Assembly (NCBI GenBank): GCA_013177825.1
Contig: JABLXX010000010.1
Location: forward strand, 1-64,000
Length of the DNA stretch: 64,000 nt
Direction of reading: 5' to 3'
Source of the DNA: Syntrophaceae bacterium
GTDB lineage: Bacteria > Desulfobacterota > Syntrophia > Syntrophales > PHBD01
Shown here: piece by piece, positions 60,555 to 64,000 of the stretch
Layout: the number at the start of each line of letters is the position of its first letter
Numbering within the stretch: position 1 is the stretch's first letter
The notes under the pieces: generated by a model
Told to the model about the DNA's origin: nothing
What the model saw: only the letters and a program-made list of their open reading frames with translations
The model's database searches: none
Made by a program: the position numbers and the translations under genes

Positions 60555-62467
60555 TGGAGTCGGCGGAAAAATCCCTTCTTCGTTTTACGACTACCGGAAG
60601 CGTCGATGATGGCAAATCGACGCTCATCGGCCGGCTTCTCTACGAAACGAAATCCATATATGTGGATCAGTACGAAGCGATAAAAAAGACCTCAAAACGC
60701 AAGGGATTGAAAGATGTGGACCTAGCCCTCCTGTTGGACGGACTGGCAGCGGAGCGCGAACAGGGAATCACTATCGACGTGGCCCACCGGTACTTCGAGA
60801 CGCCACGCCGTAAATTCATCATCGCTGATACGCCTGGCCATGTTCAGTATACCCGGAACATGGTGACGGGGGCATCGACCGCCGATTGTGCCGTCATTCT
60901 CATCGATGCCCGGAACGGAGTTCTGACGCAATCCAAGCGGCATGGATTCATCGTTTCGCTCCTGCAGATCCCCCACATGATCGTGGCCGTCAACAAGATG
61001 GATCTTGTAGACTACAGCAAGGAGGTCTATGACCGAATTGTGTCGGAATATCAGGCATTTTCCGACAAACTGGACATCCATGACATTGTATTCATCCCTG
61101 TTTCCGCCCTGAAGGGTGACAATGTTGTGGAAAAGAGTGCCAATATGCCCTGGTACGAAGGCACGACGCTCCTGCATTACCTGGAGAATGTCCATGTGTC
61201 GGCAGACCGCAACCTGGTGGACTTCCGTTTCCCCATTCAGTACGTTGTCCGCCCCCATCTGGATTTTCGGGGATTTGCCGGCAAGGTCGTCTCTGGAACC
61301 ATCGGCCCGGGTGAGGAGATCGTAGCTCTCCCGTCTGGCAAGACCAGCGCGGTCCGGTCCGTCGTTACCTACGACGGGGAACTGCAGGAAGCTTTCGCGC
61401 CCCAGTCGGTCGTATTGACCCTGCGGGATGAGATCGACGTGAGCAGGGGGGACATGATCGTCCGGAGGAACAACCTGCCGCAGGTGAGCTCCCGCTTCGA
61501 GGCCATTATCTGCTGGATGGACGAAAAACCCCTTTCCATGGCTGATACTTACGTCCTCAAGCATACGACCCGGACGGTGAAGGCCTTCGTCTCCAGGATC
61601 ATCTACAAGATCGATGTCGACACCCTGCACCGGGGGCAGGCCTCTTCCTTCGGCCTCAACGAAATCGGACGGGTGGAGATAGCAGCGGCCTCGCCCATCT
61701 TCTTTGATCCATATAAGCTTAACCACGGGACAGGTGGCTTCATTCTCATTGATCCCCTGACCAATCAAACCGTTGGGGCCGGGTTGATCCGAGGGGTCTC
61801 CAAAACACTGGAAGAGGTCATCGAAGGGGAGAAGAAGGACGAAGTTCAGCAGAGGAGATCACCCCATGCAGTATGGAGCGGATGGAACATTCCCAGGGAG
61901 GTCAGGGAGGATCGCAACGGCCACCAGGCTGCGGTGCTCTGGCTGACGGGGTACTCCGGCTCGGGGAAATCAACCATCGCCAGGCGTCTGGAGCGTGTCC
62001 TGTTTGATGCGGGGTGCCAGTCGATGCTCCTGGACGGAGACACGGTCCGCCATGGACTCTGCGGGGATCTCGGCTTTTCGGCAAAGGACCGCACCGAGAA
62101 CATTCGCCGAGCAGGCGAGGTGGCGAAGCTCTTTTTTGAAGCTGGCAAAATCGTGATCTGTACTTTCATCTCCCCATTTGCCGAAGACCGGGCATTCGTA
62201 CGCTCTCTTTTCCCGTCGGGCCGCTTCTTCGAGATTTTCGTCAAGTGCGACCTTGATGTTTGTAAAAGGCGCGATCCGAACGGTCTGTACGGGAAGGCCA
62301 TGGTGGGAGAGATCAAGGAGTTTACCGGGATTTCTTCCCCTTACGAGGAACCGCAGCACCCCGAGTGTGTGGTAGAGACCGATCTGCACAGCGTTGAAGA
62401 TATTGTCGGTGCACTTTTGAGACAACTTGAAAAGGACGGGATCATCGAAAGGATCTATCTTAGTTAA
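60554..62467 (+). CDS. cysNC: Bifunctional sulfate adenylyltransferase subunit 1 / adenylylsulfate kinase
   Basis: A 637-residue fusion. CysN GTPase part: GSVDDGKST at 15-23, DTPGHVQYTRNM, VAVNKMDLVDYS, then beta-barrel domains to about residue 435. CysC part from ~445: P-loop GYSGSGKST at 466-474, LLDGDTVRHGLCGDLGFS, IRRAGEVAKLFFEAG and FVKCDLDVCKRRDPNGLY. Together with CysD it yields APS and then PAPS, the donor for sulfotransferases, like NodPQ. No sulfotransferase is seen in the window, and no reductase for cysteine synthesis. Confidence 0.95.
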   Translation: MESAEKSLLRFTTTGSVDDGKSTLIGRLLYETKSIYVDQYEAIKKTSKRKGLKDVDLALLLDGLAAEREQGITIDVAHRYFETPRRKFIIADTPGHVQYTRNMVTGASTADCAVILIDARNGVLTQSKRHGFIVSLLQIPHMIVAVNKMDLVDYSKEVYDRIVSEYQAFSDKLDIHDIVFIPVSALKGDNVVEKSANMPWYEGTTLLHYLENVHVSADRNLVDFRFPIQYVVRPHLDFRGFAGKVVSGTIGPGEEIVALPSGKTSAVRSVVTYDGELQEAFAPQSVVLTLRDEIDVSRGDMIVRRNNLPQVSSRFEAIICWMDEKPLSMADTYVLKHTTRTVKAFVSRIIYKIDVDTLHRGQASSFGLNEIGRVEIAAASPIFFDPYKLNHGTGGFILIDPLTNQTVGAGLIRGVSKTLEEVIEGEKKDEVQQRRSPHAVWSGWNIPREVREDRNGHQAAVLWLTGYSGSGKSTIARRLERVLFDAGCQSMLLDGDTVRHGLCGDLGFSAKDRTENIRRAGEVAKLFFEAGKIVICTFISPFAEDRAFVRSLFPSGRFFEIFVKCDLDVCKRRDPNGLYGKAMVGEIKEFTGISSPYEEPQHPECVVETDLHSVEDIVGALLRQLEKDGIIERIYLS

Positions 62468-62487
62468 TCAATAGAGGGGAATAGAAA

Positions 62488-63606
62488 ATGGAACAGATAT
62501 ACATGGCCGGTCCATGGATCACCGAGCACGAGATTCGTACGGTAGAAGACGCCATGCGCAACGGGTGGTATGAACATGCTTACGATTACTGTGAGGCCTT
62601 CGAGAGGGAATTTGCGAAATATCATGATCGAAAATACGCCCTGATGACGCCTAACTGCACATCAGCCATCCACCTGCTCCTTAGAGGCTTGGATATCCAG
62701 GACGGCGATGAGGTTATCATACCGGAATGCACCTGGATTGCCACCGCGGCGCCCGTAAGTTACCAGAGAGCAAAACCCGTGTTCTGCGACATCGATCCGG
62801 ACCACTGGTGCCTGGATCCCGCGTCGGCGGAAAAGTACATCACTTCACGGACCAAGGCGCTGATTTTTGTCGATCTCTTCGGCAACATGCCCCATATTGA
62901 ACGCATCGAGGAACTCTGTATGAAACGTGGCATTCACCTCATCGAGGATGCCGCGGAGGCTCTGGGAAGCACCTACCGGGGCGTGCGGGCGGGTAAATTC
63001 GGTGTGGGGTCTGTCTTCAGCTTCCATCGGACCAAGACCATCACCACCGGCGAGGGGGGAATCCTCCTGCTTGATGATGACCGGCTCTTTGAGCGGTGCA
63101 AGTTCCTCCGGGACCATGGCCGCGTGGAAGGCATTCCATATTATAACTCGGAAGTGGCCTTCAAATACATGCCCTTCAACGTACAGGCAGCCCTTGGATA
63201 TGCCCAGTTCCAGCGACTCCAGGAACTGGTGGACAAGAAGCGTGAGATATACCGCCTATACAAGGAGAAACTGCAGGATATCCGGGATCTTCAATTTAAT
63301 GACGAGCGAGAGGGAGTTTATAACAGTGTCTGGATCACAGGCCTTGTTTTCGGCCGCAGCCACAATATTTCCAAGCGGGAGGCCATTGCGCGCCTTGAGA
63401 CGCTGGGCGTTCCATCAAGGCCTTTCTTCTATCCCCTGACATCGCTCCCGGCCTATCCAGAATATAGCGAGGATGAATTCCGGCAGCGGAATCCCGTAGC
63501 TTACGATATCGCCTCCCGGGGAATCAATCTACCCGGAGCACTGAACCTGACAGAGGAGCAGATCGATTTCGTCTGCAGCGGGATCAGGAAAATTCTCTCA
63601 CCATGA
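62488..63606 (+). CDS. DegT/DnrJ/EryC1 aminotransferase (perosamine-synthase-like)
   Basis: A 372-residue PLP enzyme: MAGPWITEHEIRTVEDAMRN, LMTPNCTSAIHLLLRGLDIQ, PECTWIATAAPVSYQRAKPVF, IEDAAEALGSTYRGV and K183 in FSFHRTKTITTGEGG, which resembles 4-keto-sugar aminotransferases such as perosamine synthase. AGAGGGGA stands before the ATG, 20 bases after cysNC. It marks the start of a further sugar-nucleotide group with the epimerase that follows (ATGA overlap or 29-base gap, depending on the start). Confidence 0.9.
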   Translation: MEQIYMAGPWITEHEIRTVEDAMRNGWYEHAYDYCEAFEREFAKYHDRKYALMTPNCTSAIHLLLRGLDIQDGDEVIIPECTWIATAAPVSYQRAKPVFCDIDPDHWCLDPASAEKYITSRTKALIFVDLFGNMPHIERIEELCMKRGIHLIEDAAEALGSTYRGVRAGKFGVGSVFSFHRTKTITTGEGGILLLDDDRLFERCKFLRDHGRVEGIPYYNSEVAFKYMPFNVQAALGYAQFQRLQELVDKKREIYRLYKEKLQDIRDLQFNDEREGVYNSVWITGLVFGRSHNISKREAIARLETLGVPSRPFFYPLTSLPAYPEYSEDEFRQRNPVAYDIASRGINLPGALNLTEEQIDFVCSGIRKILSP

Positions 63607-63635
63607 GCGAACACAAAAGGAAAGGGGCGGATTCA

Positions 63636-64000
63636 ATGGCAAAAAAGCGGAGTTTCAAGGTCCCCAGCCTAAAAGGCTTGAGGGTTCTGGTGACGGGAGG
63701 ATTGGGATTCATAGGGAGCAATCTTACTCGCCGCTGCCTTGAGCTGGGAGCCCGTGTGACTGTCTTCGATTGCCTTGATCCTCGTTCCGGCGGGAATTTG
63801 TTCAACGTCCGGGATATCAAGGACGATATTGATCTCTATTTTTACGATATTCTCACATTTGAGAATGTCTGCCAACATATCATCAACAAGGATATTGTGT
63901 TCAACTGCGCAGCATCGACCTCTCATCCTTTCTCCATGCGGGAGCCATGGATCGATCTCGATGTGAACAGCCGCGGCGTGATTAATCTCCTGGAAGCCAT
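63636..64000 (+). CDS. NAD-dependent epimerase/dehydratase, N-terminal part (cut by window end)
   Basis: The frame is open to the last base; about 121 residues are visible. LRVLVTGGLGFIGSNLTRRC is the NAD-binding GxxGxxG motif of extended short-chain dehydrogenases, followed by VTVFDCLDPRSGGN, VFNCAASTSHPFSMREPW and DVNSRGVINLLEA. AAAGGAAAGGGG 8 bases before ATG 63636 supports this start; ATG 63603, overlapping the aminotransferase stop (ATGA), is the alternative. UDP-glucose 4-epimerase-like or related activity; the catalytic YxxxK lies beyond the window. Confidence 0.85.
   Translation, partial: MAKKRSFKVPSLKGLRVLVTGGLGFIGSNLTRRCLELGARVTVFDCLDPRSGGNLFNVRDIKDDIDLYFYDILTFENVCQHIINKDIVFNCAASTSHPFSMREPWIDLDVNSRGVINLLEA

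Noticed and set aside
1-64000. CRISPR array, rRNA or tRNA genes, transposase or integrase
   Set aside because: None could be recognised. There are no evenly spaced direct repeats, no recognisable rRNA stretch, and no protein with transposase or recombinase motifs; a tRNA scan could not be run.

Overview
The window looks like a chromosomal surface-polysaccharide island from a GC-rich Gram-negative bacterium. The Wzm/Wzt export pair, FkbM, MBOAT/SGNH and EPS-type MarR genes, the CysD + CysNC arrangement and the Rhs locus would suit a Deltaproteobacterium/Desulfobacterota (Syntrophales-like) host, but that assignment is a guess from gene style, not from a marker gene. No rRNA, tRNA or CRISPR array was recognised.

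Region 1 (1-6.8 kb) is an Rhs polymorphic-toxin locus. A YD-repeat Rhs gene, entering from outside the window and broken by two frameshifts (one caused by a 7-bp tandem duplication), ends in a C-terminal toxin tip. Behind it lies an AT-rich array of three more divergent copies of the same tip (3.9, 4.7 and 5.3 kb), alternating with small membrane or secreted proteins that behave like immunity genes, and finally a 28-bp scrap of Rhs core. All four tips share H-x3-D-x3-H, which suggests a metal-dependent, possibly phospholipase C/S1-P1-like, toxin family.

Region 2 (7-21 kb) has short, alternately oriented groups for glycan assembly: a TMTC-like GT-C protein with TPRs, two SGNH-like proteins, an acyltransferase-3, an MBOAT acyltransferase, four GT2 and one GT4 glycosyltransferases, an FkbM and a second methyltransferase, and a hotdog thioesterase.

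Region 3 (21.4-35.1 kb, block A) is a tightly overlapping plus-strand operon for a nonulosonic (pseudaminate-like) acid: pseB, a deleted pseC scar, an aldo/keto reductase, a fused cytidylyltransferase-aminotransferase, pseG, three radical-SAM enzymes, a GT-B protein, a methyltransferase, a GNAT acetyltransferase, a WbqC-like protein and pseI. Region 4 (35.4-42.8 kb) starts with an EPS-associated MarR-type regulator behind two candidate promoters and a palindrome, then carries a UDP-diacetamido-uronic-acid type pathway (dehydrogenase, aminotransferase, fused WbpB-WbpD-like protein) and the Wzm/Wzt ABC exporter.

Region 5 (42.8-56 kb, block B) has a second pseB, the intact pseC, a second SpsF-type cytidylyltransferase, further aminotransferases, methyltransferases and a cupin epimerase; one methyltransferase is cut by an in-frame TAG. 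Blocks A and B together give a full set of candidates for CMP-pseudaminate-type synthesis, although neither does alone. Region 6 (56-62.5 kb) is a PstSCAB-like oxyanion ABC transporter running straight into cysD-cysNC (APS/PAPS synthesis), which could supply activated sulfate for the glycan. The window ends with another DegT aminotransferase and the start of an NAD-dependent epimerase.
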